NCBI RefSeq assembly: GCF_026339955.1
Contig: NZ_JAPEPW010000001.1
Coordinates: 6,717,001-6,781,000, forward strand
Length of the DNA: 64,000 bases
Origin: Streptomyces sp. NBC_01549
Lineage (GTDB): Bacteria > Actinomycetota > Actinomycetes > Streptomycetales > Streptomycetaceae
Direction of reading: 5' to 3'
A program made the translations under genes and the position numbers. Below the pieces are notes generated by a model. The model searched no databases and had not been told where the DNA came from. It was given only the letters and a program-made list of their open reading frames with translations. Shown piece after piece: positions 7,615-16,071 of this stretch (positions are counted from its first letter, which is position 1; each line of letters starts with the position of its first letter).

Positions 7615-10013
7615 CGGGCCAGCACCTCCTTGGCGAGCTGCTTCGTACGGTCGACCAGGGCCAGGCGGTCACCGACGGGCGTGGCCGGCGCCTGGTGCGA
7701 TGCCTGGTTCAGCTCCTGGATCAAATCCCTGGCCCACGGGCCGTGGCCGCGGGCGACGGCGTCCAGCACCTCGCCCCGCTCCTTGCCCTGCATGCCCATC
7801 GCGAGGGCCGCGAGGCCGGTGAGGGGCCCCGGCCGGGTGACCCGCTCCTGGATGGCGCGCTGCCCGATGCCGGCCTCGCGCAGGGCACGCCGCGCGGTGT
7901 CCTGGTAGGCGGCCTCCAGCGCCAGACGGCACATCGAGGGGAGGACCCGGTCGGCGACTTCCGGCGGCAGGTGCGGATCGAGCGCGATGGCCCGTGCCTC
8001 CGCCAGGGCCTGGCTCACCGGGTCGCTGACGGAGGAGACGTGAACGACCGAGTCGGTCTGCCGGGACACCCGCATGACCGTCGCCCTCAGACCGAGGCGC
8101 TGGATGGCCTCTTCGAGCCGGGTGTCGTGGGTGAAGACGACGACCTGCCGGTGCTGCGCGTACAGGTCGAGAACCTTGGCGAGGCCGTCGACCTTCTCCG
8201 GGTCCATGGACTGCACCGGGTCGTCGATGACCAGGAAACCGAAGGGGCTGTCCTGGTGGGTGGCCCGCGGGATGAACAACGAGAGGGCGAGTGAGTGCAG
8301 TTCGCCCTGGCTCATGACGCCGAAGGCGGGCGCGTCGGCATCGTCCACGGAGACGGGAAGACTGACTTGCCGCTGCGGACCGACACCCGTGAGCCCGATC
8401 GCACCCAGCGAGACGCTGCTGCGCTCGCACAACAGTCGCCAGATCTGGCCGGACTGGTCGGCGAACGGCTTGAACCGGGCGTCCCGCAACTCGTCGGTGA
8501 GCGCCCGCAGCCAGTCGCGTACGGTCTTGACCTGCTTACGGGCGGGGTTCGCCGCCTGCGCGGCCTCCGCCTCTTTCAACCATGCGGACAGGCGTGCGGC
8601 CACGGGCTGCCAGCGGCCGTCCTGCGCTGTGATGCGTCGGCGGGCGTCCTCACGGACCTGGTCACAGGCGTCACCGAGGACCGCCTCGGCGCGTTCCGCA
8701 CGGTCGGCCAGCTCGCGCGGGTCACGAACCGTGCGGCAGGCGACCAGATCCCGCCAGAGCGCGGCGAGGGAGGGCTCGTCGGCATGGAGCCAGGCGGCGG
8801 CCGGACGCATCAGATCGTGCACCTCCCGCACCGCGTTCACGAGTTCGCGGTGTGCCGCCTCGGCCTCGGCGGCCTCCGTCTGGAGCCTTTCGACGTGCGC
8901 GCGCGTCCGTTCCGCCCAGGAGCGGTCCAAGAGGTCCGTGCTGCCGCATACGGGGCAGTCGGAGACATCGGGACGGCGGCGGCGGTGTTCCAGCGCGGCG
9001 TCGAGCAGTTTGATCAACTGCCGGGCATCCTCGGCGGATCCTTGGCGTGCGTCGTCTGCCGCGGCGGCCGCCGAGCGCAGCCGGGTCACGGCCTTCGCGA
9101 TCAACGGCCGGTCCGGGCGCTCGAGATCGGCCAGCCGACGCAGTCGGGCGAGGTGCGCTTCGTCGGCGGCGCCGTGGCCCTGCAACAGGGCTCGGACGGC
9201 GTCCAGGTCGGGGCTCCTGCCGGAGAGAGCCGTGATCGCTTCCTTGGCGCGCGGGTCGTCCACCTCCGCCAGCTCCTGGATCACGGTGGCGGTGAGGGCC
9301 TTCGCGGTGTTCTCGGTGTCGGTCAGGGTCTTGGCCCGAGCCCGTGCCGCCGCGTCGGTGTCACTGAGCAGTTCGAGGCCGAGGATCCGGGAGATCTCGT
9401 CGTGCAAGGTGGTCAGCGGCCCGTTGATCACCGCACCGAGCTGGGTGTATGGGAGAAACGGCCGGTACAGCGACAGTTGCTCGGAGTCGATCACGTCGTG
9501 CACGACTTCGCCGGTGGCCTGTCCGGCTTCCTCCACGACGGTGCGGGACTCCTCGAGCCCTTCGCCGTGCCAGATCCGGCGTACAGTCACGGGCTCCTTG
9601 GCGCCCTCACCGTCACTGCCGGCGTCGAAGCCGAGCTCCACCGCGACCTCGGGGGCGGAGTGCTCGTGGAGGTTGCGCCAGCCCTTCTTCCATACCTGAG
9701 TGCGGCCCTGCCAGCGGAAGTTGTCGCCCGTCAAGGCCATCTCCGCGGCCTCGGCGAAGCTCGACTTGCCGGACCCGTTGCGGCCCACCACCAGCGTCAG
9801 ACCGGGTCCGGGATTCAGCCGGACAGTGGCGGCGGGCCCGATACCGCGCCAGCCGGAGGCCGTGATGGACCGCATGTACACGGTCCCGGAACGGCCACCG
9901 CTCCGGGGTTGAGCGGCAGGCAGCAGATCGCGCAGCAGAGCCTGTTCCTCGGCGGAGAGCCCTGATTCGGGCAAACGGGCGAGAAGCAGGTCACGGAGGC
10001 TGGTGTCGTTCAT
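7611..10013 (-). CDS. SMC/Rad50/RloC-like ABC ATPase with zinc-hook CxxC
   Basis: An 800-residue ABC-class ATPase, taking the ATG at 10013. Walker A is GRNGSGKS at 77-84, the ABC signature-like MSQGE is at 567-571, Walker B is FLVIDDP at 593-599, and a following His (VVVFTHD) marks the H-loop. Between the ATPase halves lies a coiled-coil insertion with CPVC at 353-356, like the zinc hook of Rad50 and RloC. The C-terminal ~110 residues contain CRLALE (Arg696-x3-Glu700) and later His773. That order of residues recalls the Arg-x3-Glu...His triad of PrrC/RloC anticodon nucleases, but the spacing to His is longer. It is the first gene of a six-gene operon. Role inferred: sensor or clamp of a defence system, possibly itself a tRNase. 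Confidence 0.75.
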   Translation of the reverse strand: MNDTSLRDLLLARLPESGLSAEEQALLRDLLPAAQPRSGGRSGTVYMRSITASGWRGIGPAATVRLNPGPGLTLVVGRNGSGKSSFAEAAEMALTGDNFRWQGRTQVWKKGWRNLHEHSAPEVAVELGFDAGSDGEGAKEPVTVRRIWHGEGLEESRTVVEEAGQATGEVVHDVIDSEQLSLYRPFLPYTQLGAVINGPLTTLHDEISRILGLELLSDTDAAARARAKTLTDTENTAKALTATVIQELAEVDDPRAKEAITALSGRSPDLDAVRALLQGHGAADEAHLARLRRLADLERPDRPLIAKAVTRLRSAAAAADDARQGSAEDARQLIKLLDAALEHRRRRPDVSDCPVCGSTDLLDRSWAERTRAHVERLQTEAAEAEAAHRELVNAVREVHDLMRPAAAWLHADEPSLAALWRDLVACRTVRDPRELADRAERAEAVLGDACDQVREDARRRITAQDGRWQPVAARLSAWLKEAEAAQAANPARKQVKTVRDWLRALTDELRDARFKPFADQSGQIWRLLCERSSVSLGAIGLTGVGPQRQVSLPVSVDDADAPAFGVMSQGELHSLALSLFIPRATHQDSPFGFLVIDDPVQSMDPEKVDGLAKVLDLYAQHRQVVVFTHDTRLEEAIQRLGLRATVMRVSRQTDSVVHVSSVSDPVSQALAEARAIALDPHLPPEVADRVLPSMCRLALEAAYQDTARRALREAGIGQRAIQERVTRPGPLTGLAALAMGMQGKERGEVLDAVARGHGPWARDLIQELNQASHQAPATPVGDRLALVDRTKQLAKEVLAR

Positions 10014-10097
10014 GGCTCGGATTCCTTGGGTGCTCTGGATGGCTGCGGCGGGCGTGCCCAAGGCGACGCGAGGGGACGGTGAGCCGTTGGCAATCTG

Positions 10098-10127
10098 AGC
10101 ATGGCGGAAGCGTGTTAGCGACGTCAA
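10098..10127 (-). promoter_or_regulatory. Candidate promoter of the ABC ATPase-McrBC operon
   Basis: On the minus strand TTGACG (10122-10127) is followed after 18 bases by CATGCT (10098-10103), close to the principal-sigma consensus. It would start transcription near 10091, giving a leader of roughly 80 bases before the ATG at 10013. A short dyad (ACAGA-CT-TCTGT, 10128-10139) sits just upstream of the -35 and could be an operator. The 270 bp between the two minus-strand McrC and ATPase genes contains no other convincing feature. Confidence 0.4.
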
Positions 10128-10286
10128 CAGACTTCTGTGAATTCGCTACGAACGGTTGTGTGTACATGCGTTCGGTTGTCCAGCTCGGAACGGAGATGCG
10201 CTGGGCCGCCCGATTCACCGAGCCGACCGTCCCGCAGGCGCCTCACCGTCCCGGGCAGCTGTCGCCGACCGGGCAGCGTGTGGTGG

Positions 10287-11525
10287 TCAGCGCAGTACTG
10301 AGCCGATCCAGGCCGTCGCCTGCTCGGGCGTGGTGCGGGTGTCGACACCGAGGACGTGGAGGGTTCCCAACGGGCCCTTGGGGCCGCGCACTTGGAGGGT
10401 CCGCTGGGCGTGACTGCCCGGCTGGGGATGGACGATGACGGCCATCGGGGCGTCGGCGGGCGCGTAGCCGCTGCTGTAGGTGAGGAGCTGGTGGACGTCG
10501 GCCGCGCTCACGCCGTGGCGGTCGTAGCGCTTGTACTTGGCGTCCACGGGCAGCAGCGTGCGATGTGCCGTGTCGTGTCCTGGAAGGCTGAGCAGGAGAT
10601 CGGGCCGGAAGGTCGAGGCGTTGCCCAGATCTCCGCGGACTGTGATACCGGCGCCGCTTCCGCCGGGCACGGCGTGGCCGCCGTGCAGGCCGGCTGCCTC
10701 GGTGCCGAGACGGCGGACGACGGCTTCCCAGAGCGCGGGCATGGCGAGCAGGAGACCGTCCGCCGTGGTGCCGTGGTTGGTGAGCAGGTCGGTCACGCCT
10801 CCACCGCGCAGTAGCAGGCGGGCCCAGGTGTGGGCGGGCCGGTAGCGGGCGTTCAGGCGGGTGTAGTGGGTACGGTCCAGAGCGCGGAGCGCCGCGGCCG
10901 GGGTCGGGGCCTGCGGAAAGGCGCCGGCGGCGCCGTGCAGAGCGCGCGCCAGGCCAGGGCTGGCGGTCAGGGTGAGCGCCGCCTTCAGTGCGCTTCCCAG
11001 AACGCGGTTGTCCCAGATGTCCGCCTCCCGGTTGAAGGTGTGGACGTGCAGCTGGTCCAGTTGCCCGTAGCGGCGGGTGGCCTGGGCGGCGACGTCCAGG
11101 CGTCCCCGGAGCACCGGTTCGACACTCCGGCGGCGTACGTAGTCCCGGCGCAGTCCCTCCCGCAGCAGCCGCTCGCACTCTTCGAGCAGGGCAGCGGCGA
11201 CCAGGTCGGCGTACCCGTCAGGGCCGGTGGCCCACCGCCGGGCCGTCGCCGGGACGGGCGTGCCGAGGGCGTAGGCGAGCCGGCTCATGAGCTGCTCTCC
11301 CGGAATGGCGAACTTGGGAGCGATGACCACGCGGACACGGTCCAGGACCAGGACTCCGACGGTCGCGTCGGCCTTGAGCCGCCACCCGGTGCGCTCCCTG
11401 GTCAGGGTGAGGCAGCCCCGTGCCTGGAGGGCGTGCAAGCGGTCGACGTCTCGGGTCGTGAGCTGATCGGGCTCCAGCGGGGCGGACTCGTACTCGCCGA
11501 GCTGGACCGGGGTGCGGTCAGGCAT
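10287..11525 (-). CDS. mcrC: McrC-like endonuclease subunit (McrBC system 2)
   Basis: A 412-residue McrC-family protein, clearly diverged from the McrC encoded near 3 kb. The N-terminal barrel pattern ends in VVIAPKFAIPGEQLMSRLAYAL. The PD-(D/E)XK centre is intact: RPDLLL (Asp309), then VDAKYKRYD (Asp328, Lys330). The ATG overlaps the end of the upstream mcrB-like frame by eight bases, so it was built to be translated with it. If the McrB partner is inactive because of its broken frame, this nuclease may be orphaned or may use the other McrB in the window. The latter is speculative, given how different the two pairs are. Confidence 0.85.
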   Translation of the reverse strand: MPDRTPVQLGEYESAPLEPDQLTTRDVDRLHALQARGCLTLTRERTGWRLKADATVGVLVLDRVRVVIAPKFAIPGEQLMSRLAYALGTPVPATARRWATGPDGYADLVAAALLEECERLLREGLRRDYVRRRSVEPVLRGRLDVAAQATRRYGQLDQLHVHTFNREADIWDNRVLGSALKAALTLTASPGLARALHGAAGAFPQAPTPAAALRALDRTHYTRLNARYRPAHTWARLLLRGGGVTDLLTNHGTTADGLLLAMPALWEAVVRRLGTEAAGLHGGHAVPGGSGAGITVRGDLGNASTFRPDLLLSLPGHDTAHRTLLPVDAKYKRYDRHGVSAADVHQLLTYSSGYAPADAPMAVIVHPQPGSHAQRTLQVRGPKGPLGTLHVLGVDTRTTPEQATAWIGSVLR

Positions 11526-12438
11526 CCGGGCCGGGAACGCCGCTGGTGAACTCGGTCGCCAGCGCGTCCGCCAGGTCCTGCGGGGGCATGAGGAGCGGAC
11601 GCCCGGTCTCGGCGTCCACCAGGCGGCCGAGGATGCGGTGCAGCAGTTCCGCCCGGCCGAGGCAGTAATCCTCCAGGAGCGGGATCACCTCGTGGTGGAA
11701 GGCCGCCGCCAGATCCTCCTCGGTCGCGATCGGCTCACCGTCCCGCAGCAGGTAGGCGTGCCCGATCTGGTGGTCGGCGTCGAGGTGGCGGGTGATGCGG
11801 GTGTTGAGGGACTCGAAGAATGCGGCCAGGTCCAGGGGGCCGACTGTCCCGGAGACCGCATCCGGGTCCGGGCCCACGGGCAGGAAGGCGAAGCGGCGGC
11901 GGACCGCGGCGTCCAGGTGGCTGATGCTTCGGTCGGCGGTGTTCATCGTGCCGATGACCCGGACGTTCGGCGGTACGGAGAAGCGTCGCTTGCTGACGGG
12001 CAGGGCGACCGGCAGGTTCCGTTTGTCGAGTTCGAGAAGCGTGATCAACTCGCCGAAGATCCGCGGCAGGTCACCGCGGTTGATCTCGTCGACGACCAAC
12101 AGGAACGTCTGGTCGGGATGGGCGGCAGCCCGGCTGCACAGGTCGTGGAACAGGCCGTCCGTGAGGGCGAGGGTGAGCCCCGGGCCGGTGGCGCTCAGGT
12201 CCGGCTTGAAGCCCTCGACGAAGTCCTCGTAGCCGTAGGAGGGATGGAAGGTGACCATGCGGACACGGTCACCGTGCAGCATCTCCGCTTGCGCCTCGGC
12301 ACGTTGGCGGGCGTCGCCACCGAGCACGTCCGCGCGGCCGTCCAGGGCGAGGGCGGCGCCGAGCGCGAGCCGGGTCTTGCCCGTACCGGGCGGCCCGTGC
12401 AGGATCACCTGCCCCTTGCGCTCCAGGGCGTCCAGCAC
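11518..12438 (-). CDS. McrB-like AAA+ GTPase, C-terminal part of a frameshifted gene (McrBC system 2)
   Basis: This frame carries the complete motor of an McrB homologue: GPPGTGKTRLALG, FLLVVDEINRGDLPRIFGE, and GTMNTADRSISHLDAA followed by RRRFAF. It has no reader domain of its own. The N-terminal portion lies upstream in a different frame. Both frames meet at a C5 run near 12507-12512, and one extra base there would join them into a single protein of about 645 residues. The frame is open well upstream of 12438; I set the start at the GTG there only because it is the first plausible start after the junction, and independent translation is unproven. It overlaps mcrC by eight bases. Possible explanations are a pseudogene, a recoding site or a sequencing indel. 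Confidence 0.7.
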   Translation of the reverse strand: MLDALERKGQVILHGPPGTGKTRLALGAALALDGRADVLGGDARQRAEAQAEMLHGDRVRMVTFHPSYGYEDFVEGFKPDLSATGPGLTLALTDGLFHDLCSRAAAHPDQTFLLVVDEINRGDLPRIFGELITLLELDKRNLPVALPVSKRRFSVPPNVRVIGTMNTADRSISHLDAAVRRRFAFLPVGPDPDAVSGTVGPLDLAAFFESLNTRITRHLDADHQIGHAYLLRDGEPIATEEDLAAAFHHEVIPLLEDYCLGRAELLHRILGRLVDAETGRPLLMPPQDLADALATEFTSGVPGPDA

Positions 12439-13454
12439 GGCCTGTACGTCCTCGGGCAGAGCGACCGGTGGGCCCGCCTGTGTCTGGCTCGTACCCGGGG
12501 GTCGTCGACCCTGCCGGTGGCCAGGACCTCGTCCATCCCGCGGTTGGCGACGACCCGGTCTCCCGCCTCCAGGTCCCGGAAGGCCAGCAGTCGGCGGGCG
12601 AGGGTCAGGCTGCCGCCACTGCTGCGCGGCCAGTGCGCGTCCAGGGCCTGCTTCAGTTCCGTGTCGCTCTGGTACTGGCCGAGATCGCCGAGCTCTTCCC
12701 ACCCGACGCAGATGAACCCGCCGTCCCGGCATTCCTCCCACAGGCGGCCGCGCTCGCCGGGGGCGATCTTCCAGATGGTGCGTTGCCGGGGATTGAAGTG
12801 CTTGTACAGGAAGCGCATCACCTCCTGTCCCGTCCAGCCCTCGAACTCCTCACGGGTCCGCACGAGTTCTCGCAGTTGACGGTTCGTGCGCGAGGCGGGG
12901 ACGCCGGCCTGCGCCTCGCCACCGAGCAGTGTGACGAACGTCCGCAGATGCTCGGCCGCGTAGATCGGCAGGAAGTGCTGCGGGAAGTAGGTCGCCAAAG
13001 ACTTCGTCACCAATGTCTGCCCGCACCACAGCACTTCGAGGTCGTCCAGGGCCTCGAAGTCTCCCGCCCCGACGGCGTCGAAGGCCCGGACGAACTGTCC
13101 GCGCAGTTTCGCCCAGGCCTCCTGCGGGTCCATACCGCGTAGGGGAGCGGCCAGCCGCCATTCGCCGGAGTTGTGGTGGTACATGATGTGCTTCGCGGCA
13201 CTGCCGCCCTTGATGCTGCCCAGGTGGGGAGTGCCGAACTCCATGAGTCGGCAGTACGTCGGCCCCGACTCGGGCGGCGCGCCCTGCCCGAGGGCGTAGC
13301 GCTCCAGCGGCAGCTCCGCCCACTCCTCCAACGGGAACTGGGACAGCACCTGCTTGCGCTCGTCCTCGGCGGCCGACTCGACGTCCGCCACGGCGGTCCG
13401 GTCGAACTCGGCCGCTGCCGTGCGCAGATCTACCCCGTTCGTCATGGAGGCCAT
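12405..13454 (-). CDS. McrB-like N-terminal part with truncated EVE domain (frameshifted gene, McrBC system 2)
   Basis: A 349-residue frame, of which about the first 316 residues look real. Residues 1-215 are an N-terminal region typical of large actinobacterial McrB homologues (LVTKSLATYFPQHFLPIY; EFEGWTGQEVMRFLYKHF). An EVE-like domain starts at about 225 (TIWKIAPGERGRLWEEC; GDRVVANRGMDEVLATG). It breaks off after VLATGRVDDP, where members of this family usually continue for some 50 more residues of EVE fold. The remaining ~33 residues are Arg/Pro-rich out-of-frame sequence (RVRARHRRAHRSLCPRTY), after which the AAA+ domain resumes in another frame. A small deletion that was not a multiple of three explains both the missing EVE end and the frame change. 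The start codon is uncertain; a second ATG lies three codons downstream. Confidence 0.7.
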   Translation of the reverse strand: MASMTNGVDLRTAAAEFDRTAVADVESAAEDERKQVLSQFPLEEWAELPLERYALGQGAPPESGPTYCRLMEFGTPHLGSIKGGSAAKHIMYHHNSGEWRLAAPLRGMDPQEAWAKLRGQFVRAFDAVGAGDFEALDDLEVLWCGQTLVTKSLATYFPQHFLPIYAAEHLRTFVTLLGGEAQAGVPASRTNRQLRELVRTREEFEGWTGQEVMRFLYKHFNPRQRTIWKIAPGERGRLWEECRDGGFICVGWEELGDLGQYQSDTELKQALDAHWPRSSGGSLTLARRLLAFRDLEAGDRVVANRGMDEVLATGRVDDPRVRARHRRAHRSLCPRTYRPCWTPWSARGR

Positions 13455-13594
13455 GATGCCGGAGCGTGAGGTGGCGTTCCCATCTCCCGGCGAGGTTGGG
13501 CAACTTCCTGCATGTGACTCAGATGGCTGGCACGATGCTCAGCACGGCGAGGTCGGTTGCCTGGGCAGCGGGCGCCACTGCGACGGGAGAGGCC

Positions 13595-13996
13595 GTGCAG
13601 GACTGGATCTACATCCTGAATCCGAACAAGGACACCTTTGACGGGGAGCCTTCGGACAAGGACACCGTGCGCCGTCTCGCTCACAAGGACCCCGAGCTTG
13701 AGCTGTGGCTCAGCCGACGCAACCGTATGAACCCGGGTGACCGCCTGTGGTTCTTCTTCACCTCGCCGGAGTCGGAGGTCGCCGCGGTGGCCGACGTCAT
13801 TGGTGAGCCGTACGAGGCGGTCCCGGCGGACACCAGATTCCCCTACCGGGTCGATGCGACCCTGCTGCCCGGGCCCACGGATGCCTTGTACAGCAATCCG
13901 GTGGGCCGGGACGACCTGGGGCTCGCCCAGGTGCGGTCGGTGCAGAAGGTCAAGCCAGGGGCGTTGAAGATCCTGTTGGCGCGGGCCGGTCTGTGA
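13595..13996 (+). CDS. Free-standing EVE/PUA-like domain protein
   Basis: A 133-residue protein that is almost entirely one EVE-like domain: DWIYILNPNKDTF at the start, then NRMNPGDRLWFFF and AAVADVIGEPYEA. I prefer the GTG at 13595 because GGGAG precedes it by five bases and the domain begins right there. Upstream starts (13466, 13523) would leave only about 12 bp for the divergent mcrB promoter in the first case, and they add unstructured residues. EVE domains bind modified cytosines in DNA and are often found with restriction enzymes. Here it diverges from an McrB whose own EVE domain is damaged, so it may be a sensor from the same defence block. Confidence 0.65.
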   Translation: MQDWIYILNPNKDTFDGEPSDKDTVRRLAHKDPELELWLSRRNRMNPGDRLWFFFTSPESEVAAVADVIGEPYEAVPADTRFPYRVDATLLPGPTDALYSNPVGRDDLGLAQVRSVQKVKPGALKILLARAGL

Positions 13997-14027
13997 TGCG
14001 ACCGTCAACCGCCAATGGCAAGGCGGC

Positions 14028-15314
14028 CTACCAGGGTTCCAGCCCTTGCTCGGTCGGGTTCGTGTGCGGCAAGAGTGCTTCCTGAGCACGTGAGTTCAGG
14101 GCCATCAGCTTGTCCGCTGTGCGATCGACGAAGAAGACGAACGCCTTGGCCGTGTCGGCGAAGGCCGCTGCCGGGCGACTGATACCGGCTGTCGTGATCA
14201 CGATGAGCCGCTTGGGAGCGTCCTCACCGGCCGCCGCGGCCAGGCCATTCAGCCGCTGAACCTCGGAAGTGGACAGGCTCTTGGCCCGGTTGTGCCATTC
14301 GATGTGGAACGCGTCGGACCGGATGGGCTGTTCGGCGTCCCCCTCTTCGAGGTCCCCGAAGCCGAATTCCCTCAGCTGCTCGAGAACCGTGTCGGTGATG
14401 TGCCGGGGGCTGGTCGAGCGTCGCGACGTCCTCGGCGCGGAATCCTCGATGGGCTGACCGAGATCGACGACGACGTCCTCCAGCCACTCAGGCAGGGCGG
14501 CTTCGTCCGCGAAAAGGGACTCCTGCCACCCGGACCGGCGCTCGGCGGAAACCGATTCTGCACGGCCGGCTGGCTCGTATGGCACCTCCACGTCCCAAGC
14601 CTTCAGACCCTTGCCGAGCACGTCGGCGATGTCCGCCACCGACGCGTCCGCACGGGGTACCCCTGGCGCGGGCCGCGTGCTGCGCCACAGGTTCCAGGCC
14701 AGATCGACCCGGCCCCAAGCTCCGCATTCCGCGAGGTACACATCCACCAGCCAGCCGAGGGCGGGCTTGAGCGAGACACGCACGAACGCGTCGGGGAACT
14801 CGGCCTCGATGAAGCTGCCGTCGCGTCCGCCCACGATGTCGAGTTTCGGCGAGTGGCGGGGGCCGTACGGGAAGTAGCCGTTCCCCGCCGCCACGCGCCG
14901 CACTCGCACACGCCGTGCGTCCAGGAGGTCGGCCAGCTCGGTCATGTCGGACGGCTCGCTCTCGTTCCAGCGCCACGGTGAGGCAACCGGTACGTCCGTG
15001 AGATGCGCAGACGCCACGGCGTGCAGGGCGTCGACGAGTACCTCGTCGGGCGTGTCCAGCGGCCAGACGGACGGCTCACTGTCCAGTACAGGATCTATCA
15101 CCGCCCAGACGATCGAGTACCCCATGCGTACCTGCGCCAGAGCGACCGAGCGTCCGCCGGACAACGTGACCTTCAGATGCATCAGGCGGTTCACGTCGTC
15201 GAAGTGCACCCGGTCGGCCAGCTCGGGATGACGTTCGCACAGGGCCTGTTCCAGGCTCTTGAAGTGCAGGTGTCTGCCGAAGGCGGCGACCATGCCACCG
15301 GGCGGGAAAGGCAA
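14028..15314 (-). CDS. Uncharacterised protein with possible Mrr-like restriction nuclease domain
   Basis: A protein of 428 residues if translation starts at the TTG at 15314, which has AGGAG eight bases upstream. Other possible starts are the ATG at 15293 and a TTG at 15410. The first ~300 residues are a globular region I do not recognise (HFKSLEQALCERHPELADRV; NGYFPYGPRHSPKLDIVGG). The last ~100 residues have the order of a Mrr-type PD-(D/E)XK domain (SDAFHIEWHNRAKSL, then KRLIVITTAGISRPAAAFA and a final hydrophobic strand with a Leu-rich helix). The usual Q/E-x-K centre reads EWH...RAK, so catalysis is doubtful. It is convergent with the EVE gene. Family assignment is tentative; its setting among McrBC genes supports a defence role. 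Confidence 0.55.
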   Translation of the reverse strand: MPFPPGGMVAAFGRHLHFKSLEQALCERHPELADRVHFDDVNRLMHLKVTLSGGRSVALAQVRMGYSIVWAVIDPVLDSEPSVWPLDTPDEVLVDALHAVASAHLTDVPVASPWRWNESEPSDMTELADLLDARRVRVRRVAAGNGYFPYGPRHSPKLDIVGGRDGSFIEAEFPDAFVRVSLKPALGWLVDVYLAECGAWGRVDLAWNLWRSTRPAPGVPRADASVADIADVLGKGLKAWDVEVPYEPAGRAESVSAERRSGWQESLFADEAALPEWLEDVVVDLGQPIEDSAPRTSRRSTSPRHITDTVLEQLREFGFGDLEEGDAEQPIRSDAFHIEWHNRAKSLSTSEVQRLNGLAAAAGEDAPKRLIVITTAGISRPAAAFADTAKAFVFFVDRTADKLMALNSRAQEALLPHTNPTEQGLEPW

Positions 15315-15425
15315 GGGACACACTCCTGTTGAGTAGTGGCGCGGCGTGGCGTGGCCGGGGACGCCGTGATCCGTTGACGGAGCGTAGGTCGACCGGATGC
15401 CGTCACTCAAAGCGTTTGGCCGTCC

Positions 15426-15905
15426 TCAACGGCATTGGCTGCCGGATTGACCGGAAACCGCCTTCGGCCCCTCGCCATGCTGGCCGATCTCCGCCCAGAC
15501 GGTCTTGCCGGAGGGCGGGCGGGGCTCCGTGCCCCAGCGGTCGGCCAGCGCGTCGACCAGGAGCAGGCCGCGGCCCGACTCGTCGTCCGGGCCCTGCTCC
15601 TGGGGCATCGCGGGGCGACACTCGCCCCGGGTGTCGCTCACCGCGATGCGCAGGGTGGCGGCCGCCTCGTCCAGCGTCAGTGCCAGCAGGAAGTCGCGGC
15701 CCTGGACGCGACCGAGCAGCGCCGCGTTGGCGGCCAGCTCCGCGACGACGTGTTCCGCTCGCTCGATGACTCGGGGTGACACCTCCCATGCTGTCAGCCG
15801 TTCCACGGCCAGGAGCCGGGCGAGGCGGGCGCCTCGGCGGGTGGAGGAGAGTCGCTGCGCGAACGTGCGTACGCTAGCGCAGAGTTGGGGCGTGGAGGCG
15901 TTCAT
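15426..15905 (-). CDS. ATP-binding regulator of the anti-sigma/RsbW-like HATPase family
   Basis: A 159-residue protein with the GHKL-ATPase layout common in Streptomyces: VVAELAANAALL (N-box position), VSDTRGECRP (G1 position), then ESGRGLLLVDALADRWG and GKTVWAEI near the end. Such proteins pair with XRE/DUF5753 and DUF397 genes and are thought to act as small signalling kinases or anti-sigma-like factors. The N-box reads N-A rather than the more common N-A-x-x-H or N-x-x-x-H, so kinase activity is uncertain. It is divergent from the XRE regulator with a 166-bp shared promoter region. Confidence 0.8.
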   Translation of the reverse strand: MNASTPQLCASVRTFAQRLSSTRRGARLARLLAVERLTAWEVSPRVIERAEHVVAELAANAALLGRVQGRDFLLALTLDEAAATLRIAVSDTRGECRPAMPQEQGPDDESGRGLLLVDALADRWGTEPRPPSGKTVWAEIGQHGEGPKAVSGQSGSQCR

Positions 15906-16071
15906 GGGGAAACCGTGGCGGGCGCGCGGGGGTGTGTTCCAGTAGCGCGGCCCGTACGCTGCGTCATCGTACGGGCACGTTCTGTGGACAGTACGGAGAT
16001 CTTGCCGTCACTGTGGGTGCGTCGATCGCGGGGATGCCGCAGAGGACGTACGCACCTGGAGGTGGCCGCGT

